A stretch of DNA of 7,710 nt from Microbacteriaceae bacterium UBA4731 (GTDB taxonomy: Bacteria > Actinomycetota > Actinomycetes > Actinomycetales > Microbacteriaceae), in the NCBI GenBank assembly GCA_002404115.1, contig DHJB01000017.1:27428-35137 (forward strand). The letters are read 5' to 3'. Below, piece by piece: positions 1-7,651 of this stretch. Below the pieces are notes generated by a model. That model searched no databases and had not been told where the DNA came from. It was given only the letters and a program-made list of their open reading frames with translations. Every line of letters begins with the position of its first letter. Position 1 is the stretch's first letter. Position numbers and translations under genes: made by a program.

Positions 1-4
1 CGGG

Positions 5-2338
5 CTAGGCGGGCTGGGAGGCGCCGACCTTCGCGCGCACGGTGCGCGTGGCCTCGATCATGTTGCGCAGCGACGCGACGGTCTCGGCGTAGCCGCGGGT
101 CTTGAGCCCGCAGTCCGGGTTCACCCACAGCTGGCGCACCGGGATGCCGGCGACGGCACGCTCGAGGAGCTCCGTCAGCTCGGCGACACTCGGCACGCGC
201 GGCGAGTGGATGTCCCACACGCCCGGCCCGATGCCGTGGTCGAAGCCGTGGGCCTGGATGTCGCCGACGACCTCCATGCGCGAACGCGCCGCCTCGATGC
301 TCGTCACGTCGGCGTCCAGGTTGCGGATGGCGTCGATCACCACGCCGAACTCCGAGTAGCAGAGGTGCGTGTGGATCTGGGTCTCCTCCGCGACGCCGGC
401 CGTGGCCAGGCGGAAGGAACCGACCGACCAGTCGAGGTAGTCGGCGTGGTCCTTCTTTTTCAGCGGGAGCAACTCGCGCAGCGCCGGCTCGTCGACCTGC
501 ACGACGCCGATGCCGGCGGCCTCGAGGTCGGCGATCTCGTCGCGGAGCGCGAGGGCAACCTGGCGCGCGGTGTCCCCGAGCGGCTGGTCGTCACGCACGA
601 ACGACCAGGCGAGGATCGTCACCGGGCCGGTGAGCATGCCCTTGACCGGCTTCGCGGTGAGGCCCTGCGTGTACGTCGACCACTCGACGGTAATCGGCTT
701 CGGCCGGGACACGTCGCCCCACAGGATCGACGGCCGCGTGCAGCGGCTGCCGTAGGACTGCACCCAGCCGTTCTCGGTCACCGCGAAACCGTCGAGGTTC
801 TCGGCGAAGTACTGCACCATGTCGTTGCGCTCCGGCTCGCCGTGCACGATGACGTCCAGGCCGATCTCCTCCTGCAGCTCGACCACGCGGGCGATCTCGT
901 CGCGCATGAGGTCGCGGTACTGCTCCGCCGTCAGCACGCCCTTGAGGAACTGGGCGCGGGCGCGACGGATGTCCCCGGTCTGCGGGAAGGATCCGATCGT
1001 CGTCGTCGGCAGCAGCGGCAGCCCGAGGGCCGCGTCCTGCGCTGCCAGCCGGGCGGCGTAGTCGCCGCGCGTGAAATCGGCTTCGGTGAGGGAAGCCGCG
1101 CGGGCACGCACGGCGCCGTCACGCACCCCGGGGGCGACCCGGCGGGCGTCGAGCGCGGCGGAGGCGGCATCCAGCTCGGCCTGGATGGCTTCCCGGCCCT
1201 CCGACAGGCCGCGGGCGAGGGTGGCGACCTGGCCGACCTTCTGGTCGGCGAACGCCAGCCAGCTCTTGAGGTCTGCGCCGAGGGACGACTCGTCGTCGAC
1301 GTCGTGCGGAACGTGCAGGAGCGAGGTCGAGGTGGACACCGATACGCGCGGCGAGAGGGTGCTCAGCGCCGCGGCGGTCTCAAAGGCGCGCGTGAGGTCG
1401 CCGCGCCAGATGTTGTGTCCGTCGATGACGCCGGCGACGAGGGTTTTCTCGGACAGCCCTGGCACGGCAGCCGGAACCTGGCCGCGCACGAGGTCGAGGC
1501 CGATGGCCTCCACCGCGGTGTCGGCGAGCACCGGGAGGGCATCGTCGAGGCTGCCATACGGGGCGGCGACGAAGATCGCGGGGCGCTGGGTGAGGCGGCC
1601 GAGGGTGGCGTACGCGAACTCGAGGGCGCCGAGCGCCTCCGTGCGGGGTGCCTCGACGCTCTCGCTGACCAGGCCCGGCTCGTCCAGCTGAACCCAGTCG
1701 GCGCCGGCGTCGGCGAGGCGGTGCAGGAGCGCGGCGTACACGGGCAGCAGGTCGTCGAGGCGGTCCAGCGGCTGGAAGCCCTCCGGCGCTTCGTCGCTCG
1801 GCTTGCTGAGCAGCAGGAAGGTGACCGGGCCGACGATGACCGGCCGGGTCACGAACCCGGCCGCCTTGGCCTCCTCGAACTCCCGCACGATGCGGTCGCT
1901 GGAGAGTGAGAACACCGTCTCCGGGCCGATCTCGGGCACGAGGTAGTGATAGTTGGAGTCGAACCACTTGGTCATCTCGAGCGGCAGGTTCTCGCCCTCG
2001 CCGCGGGCGAGCGTGAAGTAACCGGCGAGGTCGATCCGGCCGTCGGCGCCGACGAGGGAGGCGAAACGCGTGGGCAGCGCGCCGACCGCGACCGCGGCAT
2101 CCAGCACCTGGTCGTAGTAGGAGAAACTCTCCGGGATGGACGAGTCGGTGCGGCCGAGCCCTTGGAGCGCCAGGCGTTCGCGAGTGGCCTGGCGGAGCCC
2201 GGCGGATGTCGCTTCCAGCTCCTCTGCGCTGATCGAACCGGCCCAGAACGCCTCGACCGCCTTCTTCAGTTCGCGGCGGCGACCGATGCGCGGGTAGCCG
2301 AGGATGGTGCCGGTGGGGAACACGGGAGTGGTGGTCAT
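5..2338 (-). CDS. metE: Cobalamin-independent methionine synthase MetE
   Basis: This 777-residue cytosolic zinc enzyme transfers the methyl group of 5-methyl-tetrahydropteroyl-polyglutamate to homocysteine, the last step of methionine synthesis, without vitamin B12. The N-terminal barrel opens with GYPRIGRRRELKKA (14-27), the folate-binding end. The C-terminal catalytic barrel starts near TTIGSFPQT (446-454). The zinc ligands known from the E. coli enzyme are all present at a constant offset of 17: His658 and Cys660 (in HTHLC), Glu682 (SIEAARS) and Cys743 (NPDCG). HGEPERNDMVQYF (499-511), Trp578 and Asp616 (VQVDEP) match homocysteine and folate contacts. Length is normal for the family (E. 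coli about 753). The ATG start has a good AAGGAG five bases upstream and overlaps the metF stop as ATGA, so it is the second gene of a metF-metE operon with coupled translation. The TAG stop lies four bases from the window edge, so any terminator is outside. Confidence 0.98.
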   Translation of the reverse strand: MTTTPVFPTGTILGYPRIGRRRELKKAVEAFWAGSISAEELEATSAGLRQATRERLALQGLGRTDSSIPESFSYYDQVLDAAVAVGALPTRFASLVGADGRIDLAGYFTLARGEGENLPLEMTKWFDSNYHYLVPEIGPETVFSLSSDRIVREFEEAKAAGFVTRPVIVGPVTFLLLSKPSDEAPEGFQPLDRLDDLLPVYAALLHRLADAGADWVQLDEPGLVSESVEAPRTEALGALEFAYATLGRLTQRPAIFVAAPYGSLDDALPVLADTAVEAIGLDLVRGQVPAAVPGLSEKTLVAGVIDGHNIWRGDLTRAFETAAALSTLSPRVSVSTSTSLLHVPHDVDDESSLGADLKSWLAFADQKVGQVATLARGLSEGREAIQAELDAASAALDARRVAPGVRDGAVRARAASLTEADFTRGDYAARLAAQDAALGLPLLPTTTIGSFPQTGDIRRARAQFLKGVLTAEQYRDLMRDEIARVVELQEEIGLDVIVHGEPERNDMVQYFAENLDGFAVTENGWVQSYGSRCTRPSILWGDVSRPKPITVEWSTYTQGLTAKPVKGMLTGPVTILAWSFVRDDQPLGDTARQVALALRDEIADLEAAGIGVVQVDEPALRELLPLKKKDHADYLDWSVGSFRLATAGVAEETQIHTHLCYSEFGVVIDAIRNLDADVTSIEAARSRMEVVGDIQAHGFDHGIGPGVWDIHSPRVPSVAELTELLERAVAGIPVRQLWVNPDCGLKTRGYAETVASLRNMIEATRTVRAKVGASQPA

Positions 2339-3408
2339 GCTGACTCCTTGACGGGGTAGGTGGCTCGTGTGGACGTGGGTCGGGTGGAGGTGTGTCGGGT
2401 GGAGGTGGAAGACAGGTAGCTCGGAGAAGCCGACGCGGGCGACGCCGAAGCGGGAGACCCTGACTCGGGAAGCGCGCCGCAGCCCTCGAGGACGGCAAGC
2501 ACCGTCTCGTGCTGGTTGAACGCGTAGAGGTGCAGGCCGGGGGCCCCGCCGGCGATCAGTTCCCGGCCGAGCGCGACGGCATGCTGGATGCCGATCTCCC
2601 GCTGCCCCTGTTCGGTCGGCTCGACCTCCAGCTGGATCGACAGCTCCGACGGGAGGTCCTCGCCGGACAGCTCGAGGATGCGGCGCAGCCTGGCCGGGCT
2701 GGTCACCGGCATGATGCCGGGCAGGATCGGGAACTCGACGCCGGCCGCCTTGGCCCGCTGCGCGAAGCTGAAGTAGTGGTCGGCGTGGAAGAACAGCTGC
2801 GTGATCGCGAGGTTCGCGCCGGCTGCCTGCTTGGCGAGCAGCGTGTCGATGTCCTGCGACGTCGAGCGCGACCGCGGGTGGCCGTTCGGGAACGCGGCCA
2901 CGGCGATGCGCACCTTCTCCCGCTGCCGCTTCACGGCGCGGGCGCCGGGCAGGCCGGGGATCACCGTTTCGCGATAGGGCACGCGTTCGGCCTGCACCCG
3001 GTGGATCAGCTGCACGAGCTCGCCGGCGCTGCCCAGGTCGCCGAGGAAGGCTTCGCCCTCCTGCACGCCCTGCGGCGGGTCGCCGCGCAGGGCGAGGAAG
3101 CTGCGCACGCCGGCGTCGAGGAACTCACGGATCAGCCGGCTCGCCTCCGCGTGGGAGGATCCGACGCAGGTGAGGTGCGCCATCGGGTCGACGGTGGTCG
3201 TGCGGAGGATGTGGGTGAGCACGTCGAGCGACGACCGGCGCGACGAACCGTTCGCGCCGTAGGTGACCGAGATGAAGTCGGGGCCGGCGGCGGCGAGCTT
3301 GTCGATCGTGCCCGCCAGGGCGGATGCCGCGGCATCCGATTTCGGCGGATACAGCTCAAACGAAAACGGAATGCGCGGCGTGCACGCGGGTTCCTTCGTC
3401 GTTGTCAT
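2335..3408 (-). CDS. metF: Methylenetetrahydrofolate reductase MetF with a repetitive C-terminal tail
   Basis: This FAD-dependent TIM-barrel enzyme reduces 5,10-methylene-THF to 5-methyl-THF, the methyl donor used by MetE encoded just downstream. Family motifs occur in order: FSFELYPPK (15-23) with catalytic Glu18, HLTC (78-81), LALRGDPP (105-112) with Asp110 near the flavin, FPNGHP (173-178), TQLFF (203-207) and LPGIMP (229-234). The recognisable domain ends near residue 313. The remaining 44 residues are Ser/Thr/Pro/Ala/Arg-rich and hold two pentapeptide repeat sets, SPASA and (x)TSTR. This makes the protein 357 residues against about 300 for typical bacterial MetF. The tail looks disordered, has no motif I recognise, and also encodes the metE ribosome binding site. 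The ATG start is preceded by GAGTGAGGGA. The TGA stop overlaps the metE start by four bases. The family call is secure; the role of the tail is unknown. Confidence 0.96.
   Translation of the reverse strand: MTTTKEPACTPRIPFSFELYPPKSDAAASALAGTIDKLAAAGPDFISVTYGANGSSRRSSLDVLTHILRTTTVDPMAHLTCVGSSHAEASRLIREFLDAGVRSFLALRGDPPQGVQEGEAFLGDLGSAGELVQLIHRVQAERVPYRETVIPGLPGARAVKRQREKVRIAVAAFPNGHPRSRSTSQDIDTLLAKQAAGANLAITQLFFHADHYFSFAQRAKAAGVEFPILPGIMPVTSPARLRRILELSGEDLPSELSIQLEVEPTEQGQREIGIQHAVALGRELIAGGAPGLHLYAFNQHETVLAVLEGCGALPESGSPASASPASASPSYLSSTSTRHTSTRPTSTRATYPVKESA
2344..2349 (-). promoter_or_regulatory. Ribosome binding site of metE
   Basis: On the minus strand AAGGAG stands five bases before the metE ATG, which fixes that start. 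The site lies inside the last codons of metF (encoding Lys-Glu), so MetF translation runs across it. This fits translational coupling of the two enzymes. Confidence 0.85.
2365..2409 (-). repeat. Three tandem 15-nt units encoding xTSTR in the MetF tail
   Basis: Three imperfect tandem 15-nt units encode S-T-S-T-R, H-T-S-T-R and P-T-S-T-R (MetF residues 334-348). The first two DNA units share a 12-nt core (ACCTCCACCCGA on the minus strand); the third has diverged by two bases there. The in-frame period suggests slippage or duplication that the reading frame tolerated. Confidence 0.85.
2428..2457 (-). repeat. Two tandem 15-nt units encoding SPASA in the MetF tail
   Basis: MetF residues 318-322 and 323-327 are both SPASA, followed by a partial third copy (SPS). 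The DNA units differ only at third codon positions, so either the duplication is old or the peptide is under selection. It is a different repeat from the xTSTR set 18 bases further on. Confidence 0.75.
3321..3338. repeat. Perfect 18-bp palindrome inside the 5' end of metF
   Basis: CGGATGCCGCGGCATCCG equals its own reverse complement over all 18 bases. It lies in metF codons 24-29 (Ser-Asp-Ala-Ala-Ala-Ser), just after the FELYPP active-site motif. It could be an operator or a hairpin in the early mRNA. It could also be a chance result of GC-rich codon choice, and I know of no regulator with this site. Confidence 0.6.
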
Positions 3409-3410
3409 TG

Positions 3411-3420
3411 TCCCTCACTC
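3411..3420 (-). promoter_or_regulatory. Purine-rich ribosome binding region of metF
   Basis: On the minus strand GAGTGAGGGA stands two bases before the metF ATG. GAGG within it gives an acceptable but short Shine-Dalgarno spacing. No better start lies nearby, because the family N-terminus (FSFELYPP) begins only 15 residues in. Confidence 0.55.
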
Positions 3421-3432
3421 GGCTGAAGTCCA

Positions 3433-3448
3433 GCGGCCGGGTGGCCGC
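3433..3448 (-). repeat. 6-bp GC stem-loop in the metF leader
   Basis: GCGGCC and GGCCGC are separated by four bases (ACCC on the transcribed RNA). The stem lies two bases downstream of the larger 10-bp stem and ends 24 bases before the metF start. The two could stack as tandem hairpins in the leader RNA. Confidence 0.6.
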
Positions 3449-3450
3449 GG

Positions 3451-3472
3451 ACCGCCAGGCAGGCCTGGCGGT
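3451..3472 (-). repeat. 10-bp perfect inverted repeat in the metF leader
   Basis: ACCGCCAGGC and GCCTGGCGGT are exact reverse complements separated by two bases, 42 bases upstream of the metF ATG. Such a compact dyad suits either a dimeric repressor site or an RNA hairpin whose loop would open to about four bases. No T-tract follows on either strand, so it is not a standard intrinsic terminator. Confidence 0.7.
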
Positions 3473-3578
3473 TGCTCGCGGGCGGGTGCCGGGCTCGGCT
3501 GTCGCTCCATGCCGACCGGGATGGACCCGGCGGCAACGATTGAAGGAGACTCTAACAACGCCGCCTTGGGCCACGCTG

Positions 3579-3597
3579 GTCTATTACAGAATAAGAC
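3579..3597 (-). repeat. AT-rich imperfect hairpin after hflX
   Basis: GTCTATT and AATAAGAC pair with one bulged base around a four-base loop, forming a stem of seven base pairs. This is the most AT-rich patch in the intergenic region and starts about 30 bases past the hflX stop. It could be a weak transcript end for hflX or a dyad over the metF promoter. It lacks the GC stem and T-run of an intrinsic terminator. Confidence 0.4.
3588..3593 (-). promoter_or_regulatory. Possible -10 element of the metF-metE promoter
   Basis: TATTCT on the minus strand fits the actinobacterial TAnnnT pattern and sits in the only AT-rich stretch upstream of metF. It would give a leader of roughly 170 bases containing the hairpins. 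No good -35 hexamer is visible 16-19 bases upstream, and it overlaps the imperfect hairpin, so this is a weak candidate. Confidence 0.25.
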
Positions 3598-3627
3598 TGG
3601 TGCCGCGCCCGACGCCAGAGCGCGAGA

Positions 3628-5166
<1,539 letters not shown>

Positions 5167-5173
5167 CCCTTTA

Positions 5174-5179
5174 ACCCTA
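5174..5179 (-). promoter_or_regulatory. Possible -10 element for leaderless hflX
   Basis: TAGGGT on the minus strand matches TAnnnT and ends seven bases before the A of the hflX ATG. That is the usual -10 to transcript-start distance, so the mRNA could begin at the start codon. No -35 match is visible. The support is spacing plus the lack of a usable ribosome binding site. Confidence 0.35.
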
Positions 5180-5195
5180 GTTCCTCTAACTCCGA

Positions 5196-5201
5196 TAGGT
5201 T
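5196..5201 (+). promoter_or_regulatory. Possible -10 element for the leaderless methyltransferase gene
   Basis: TAGGTT ends six bases before the A of the methyltransferase ATG, and the bases between (CCCTCT) are pyrimidines with no Shine-Dalgarno character. This fits leaderless transcription starting at the ATG. A -35 match is not evident. Confidence 0.4.
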
Positions 5202-5207
5202 CCCTCT

Positions 5208-5828
5208 ATGTCTGACCACTATTTCTCCCCCGCGCCGGACAGCGAACTGAAACTGCGACAGATCACGGTGAAGCTTGCTGGTCTCGTGCGCGAGGTGACG
5301 ACCGCGAACGCGGTCTTCAGCCCCGACCACATTGACACCGGCACGCAGGTCCTGCTGAACAACGCCCCACCGCCCCCGCCCAGCGGCGACTTCCTCGACC
5401 TCGGCTGCGGCTGGGGCCCGATCAGCCTGCACCTCGCGTTGACCTCCCCGCATGCGACCGTGTGGGCGGTCGACGTGAATGAGCGTGCGCTCGAGCTGGT
5501 GCGGATGAACGCCGCCAAGCTCGGGCTCACCAATGTCAACGCGGTGCTGCCGGCGGATGTTCCCGCCGACCTGCAGTTCCGCGGCATCTGGTCGAACCCG
5601 CCGATCCGGGTGGGCAAAGACGAGCTGCACAACCTGCTGCAGACCTGGCTGCCGCGCCTGCAGCCGGACGCCGATGCGTGGCTCGTCGTGCAGCGCAACC
5701 TCGGCTCCGACTCGCTGCACCGCTGGCTGGATGGCACGCTGACCGACGACTTCACGGTGTCCCGAACGGCCACGAGCAGGGGCTTCCGCGTGCTGCACGT
5801 GAAGCGCCGCGGGCTGCCGGAGGACTAA
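5208..5828 (+). CDS. Class I SAM-dependent methyltransferase, RsmC/YbxB-like small-domain protein
   Basis: This 206-residue protein is a single Rossmann methyltransferase domain of the MTS type found in the C-terminal half of RsmC, which makes m2G in 16S rRNA. SAM-binding motif I is DLGCGWGP (64-71), the acidic ribose-binding residue is Asp89 (VDVN), and the catalytic NPP motif is NPPIRVGK (130-137), typical of N-methylation of exocyclic amines. The N-terminus (HYFSP, then a [15 protein letters not shown] block at 36-50) resembles the stand-alone B. subtilis YbxB type. It lacks the extra N-terminal domain of E. coli RsmC, which has about 343 residues. A run of five prolines (54-58) precedes motif I. 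The gene is on the opposite strand to all its neighbours, shares 41 bp of upstream DNA with hflX, and overlaps the end of dapF. An RNA substrate is likely, but the target base cannot be read from the sequence. Confidence 0.85.
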   Translation: MSDHYFSPAPDSELKLRQITVKLAGLVREVTTANAVFSPDHIDTGTQVLLNNAPPPPPSGDFLDLGCGWGPISLHLALTSPHATVWAVDVNERALELVRMNAAKLGLTNVNAVLPADVPADLQFRGIWSNPPIRVGKDELHNLLQTWLPRLQPDADAWLVVQRNLGSDSLHRWLDGTLTDDFTVSRTATSRGFRVLHVKRRGLPED

Positions 5829-6706
5829 CCGAGCCGGAAGACCCCGTCGAAGACGAGCACGGCCGGCCCGGAGAGTGAGACGTGCTCGCCGTCCTCGGCC
5901 GGGAAGATTCGCACGCCGAGCACGCCGCCTGGCACCTCGACACGCCACTGGTTGGGGGCGCCGGCCCCGGCCCAGTGCCGGGTGGCCAGTGCGGCGGCCA
6001 CGGCCCCCGTGCCGCAGGAGAGGGTTTCCCCGCTGCCGCGCTCGTGCACGCGCATCCGGATCCGGCCCACCCCGTCGACGACGAGCGGGTCGTGCGGGAC
6101 GACGAATTCGACGTTGGTGCCGCCGACCGGTTCTGGATCGAGCTGCGGGATGAAACCGAGGTCGGCGGCGTCGAGTTCGTCGTCGTCGGCGAGGGCGACC
6201 ACGACGTGCGGGTTGCCGACGTTGATGCCGAGGCCCGGGCGGGCCACGGCCAGGTTTTTCGCGCGTACGAGGGGTTCGCCGCCGTCGAGCCTCCAGCGTC
6301 CGAGGTCGACCTGGAAACCGGTCTGGTTGCGCTGCACGTCGCGCACTCCCCCGCGGGTGCCGATAGCGAGGGTCTCGCCGGGGGCCAGCTGCGCGAGTCC
6401 CTGCTCGATCAGATAGCGCGCGTAGACCCGGATGCCGTTGCCGCACATCTCCGACACCGTGCCGTCGGCGTTCCAGTAGTCCATGAACCATTCGGCCTGG
6501 TCGTCTTCGGCCAGCGCCGTCGCGCCGGCGGTGAGGCTGCGGGACCGCACGGCGCGGATGATGCCGTCGCCGCCGATGCCGAACTTGCGGTCGCAGACCG
6601 CGCGGATCTGCTCGGGGGTGAGCTCGATCCGGCCGTCGGGGTCGGCGAACAGGACGAAGTCGTTGCCGGTGCCCTGGCCCTTGGTGAAGTCGAGGTCGAT
6701 GCTCAT
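5825..6706 (-). CDS. dapF: Diaminopimelate epimerase DapF
   Basis: DapF interconverts LL- and meso-diaminopimelate in the cytosol without a cofactor, feeding lysine and cell-wall precursor synthesis. From the chosen ATG the product has 293 residues. It has [11 protein letters not shown] (7-17), the first active-site cysteine Cys88 in [14 protein letters not shown] (162-170), GGTNVEF (195-201), ERGSGET (222-228) and the second cysteine Cys231 in SCGTGA. The two cysteines form the acid-base pair of the two pseudosymmetric halves. I chose the ATG at 6706 because the family start is only a few residues before FTKG. A GTG at 6739 would add 11 unconserved residues and overlap miaA by 23 bases. The ATG lies 10 bases after the miaA stop with no Shine-Dalgarno before it (CCCC), so expression probably depends on coupling to miaA. 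The TAG stop overlaps the convergent methyltransferase stop. Confidence 0.95.
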   Translation of the reverse strand: MSIDLDFTKGQGTGNDFVLFADPDGRIELTPEQIRAVCDRKFGIGGDGIIRAVRSRSLTAGATALAEDDQAEWFMDYWNADGTVSEMCGNGIRVYARYLIEQGLAQLAPGETLAIGTRGGVRDVQRNQTGFQVDLGRWRLDGGEPLVRAKNLAVARPGLGINVGNPHVVVALADDDELDAADLGFIPQLDPEPVGGTNVEFVVPHDPLVVDGVGRIRMRVHERGSGETLSCGTGAVAAALATRHWAGAGAPNQWRVEVPGGVLGVRIFPAEDGEHVSLSGPAVLVFDGVFRLG

Positions 6707-6716
6707 GGGGATCAGT

Positions 6717-7646
6717 TTAGGAGACGGCGGGGATCTCACTGGTGATGTGACGCAGCGCCTGCTCGACCCGGTCGCCGGCCTGGGATTCGATCCAGTGTGT
6801 GTGCGCGGAGCGCTTGAACCAGCTCACCTGCCGCCTGGCGTACTTGCGGGTGAGCTGCTGCGTCTGTTCGATGGCCTCGGCTTGGCTGAGCGTGCCGTGC
6901 AGCTGCCGCAGCGCCTGGGCGTAGCCGATGGCGCGGCCGGCCGTCACTCCGGTCTCGATGCCCGCCGGGATGAGGCTCTCCACCTCGTCCAGGAGACCCT
7001 GGGCCCACATGCCCTCGACCCGGGCGTCAAGGCGCGGGGTGAGTTCCTCGCGCGGCGCCCGGAGGCCCAGCGTGAGGGCCGGCATCCAGTAGACCGGTTC
7101 GTCGGGCAGCGCCGCGGTGTGCGGGGCACCCGTGATCTCGATCACTTCGAGTGCGCGCACGAGGCGCCGAGCGTTGCTCGCGCCGATCCTTGCCGCGGCC
7201 CCGGGGTCCAGGGCCTTCAGTCGCGCGTACAGCGCCCCTGGACCCTGCTCGGCGAGGTCGGCCTCGAGGCCGGCGCGGAGTTCCGGGTCGGTGCCGGGGA
7301 AGTTGAAGTCGTAGACGACGGAGGAGACGTAGAGCCCGGAGCCGCCGACGAGGATCGGCACGGCGCCGCGCCGGACGATGTCTCTGATCGCGGCTCGCGC
7401 ATCCCGCTGGTAGTTGGCGACCGTCGCCTCGTCGGTGACGGCCAGCACGTCGAGCAGGTGGTGCGGGATGCCGCGCCGGTCACCGACGGGCAACTTGGCA
7501 GTTCCGATGTCCATGCCCCGGTAGAGCTGCATCGCGTCGGCGTTGACGATCTCGACCGGCTGCCCGCGCTCGGCGAGGCGCTCGGCGACGTCGAGCGACA
7601 GTTCGGATTTCCCGGTGCCGGTGGGACCGACGATGGCGACGAGCAC
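6717..7646 (-). CDS. miaA: tRNA dimethylallyltransferase MiaA
   Basis: MiaA transfers the dimethylallyl group of DMAPP to N6 of A37 in tRNAs that read codons starting with U, giving i6A37 and stabilising codon pairing. The 309-residue protein has the P-loop GPTGTGKS (7-14) almost at its N-terminus and [17 protein letters not shown] (35-51) for tRNA and substrate binding. It also has IPHHLLD (60-66), GGSGLY (101-106), [11 protein letters not shown] (158-168), AGRAIGYAQ (236-244) and the C-terminal [13 protein letters not shown] block (266-278). The length is usual for the family. The start is GTG, five bases after the stop of the preceding gene. The nearest purine-rich stretch, GGAGAG, is 11 bases away inside that gene. 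No in-frame ATG or GTG lies upstream within the window. dapF follows after 10 bases, consistent with one transcript. Confidence 0.97.
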   Translation of the reverse strand: MLVAIVGPTGTGKSELSLDVAERLAERGQPVEIVNADAMQLYRGMDIGTAKLPVGDRRGIPHHLLDVLAVTDEATVANYQRDARAAIRDIVRRGAVPILVGGSGLYVSSVVYDFNFPGTDPELRAGLEADLAEQGPGALYARLKALDPGAAARIGASNARRLVRALEVIEITGAPHTAALPDEPVYWMPALTLGLRAPREELTPRLDARVEGMWAQGLLDEVESLIPAGIETGVTAGRAIGYAQALRQLHGTLSQAEAIEQTQQLTRKYARRQVSWFKRSAHTHWIESQAGDRVEQALRHITSEIPAVS

Positions 7647-7651
7647 GGGGT

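Larger units (their letters stand above)
3409..3627 (-). promoter_or_regulatory. metF-metE leader region with several hairpins, no gene
   Basis: This 219-bp gap between the hflX stop and the metF start has no convincing reading frame. Read toward metF it contains an AT-rich imperfect hairpin, a 5-bp stem (3516-3530), a 10-bp perfect stem (3451-3472), a 6-bp stem (3433-3448), and a 4-bp stem (GCTG/CAGC) close to the ribosome binding site. Promoter and control elements of the methionine operon should lie here. I looked for conserved cores of cobalamin and SAM riboswitches and did not find them. Stem-loops are frequent by chance at this GC content, so the regulatory call rests mainly on position. 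Confidence 0.5.

Noticed and set aside
206..1909. Long plus-strand reading frame (567 codons) opposite metE
   Set aside because: It is fully antisense to a gene with every MetE catalytic residue. Its translation is Arg/Gly/Ala/Val-rich with no family motif, as expected from the opposite strand of GC-rich codons.
1380..2498. Minus-strand reading frame (372 codons) spanning the metF-metE junction
   Set aside because: It is out of frame with both real genes, and its translation is mostly Arg and Pro, the usual shadow of high-GC coding sequence.
3451..3472. Intrinsic terminator for hflX or metF-side transcripts
   Set aside because: The stem is strong, but no T-run follows on either strand and it lies about 155 bases past the hflX stop.
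3579..3597. McbR-type operator (TAGAC-N6-GTCTA) in the AT-rich dyad
   Set aside because: The half-sites are in the reverse arrangement (GTCT before AGAC) with an 11-base spacer, so they do not fit the published Corynebacterium consensus.
3409..3627. Cobalamin or SAM riboswitch upstream of metF
   Set aside because: Neither strand shows the B12 box, the cobalamin core or the SAM-I/SAM-IV conserved segments as I know them. GAGGGA near the metF start is only the ribosome binding region. A covariance search would settle it.
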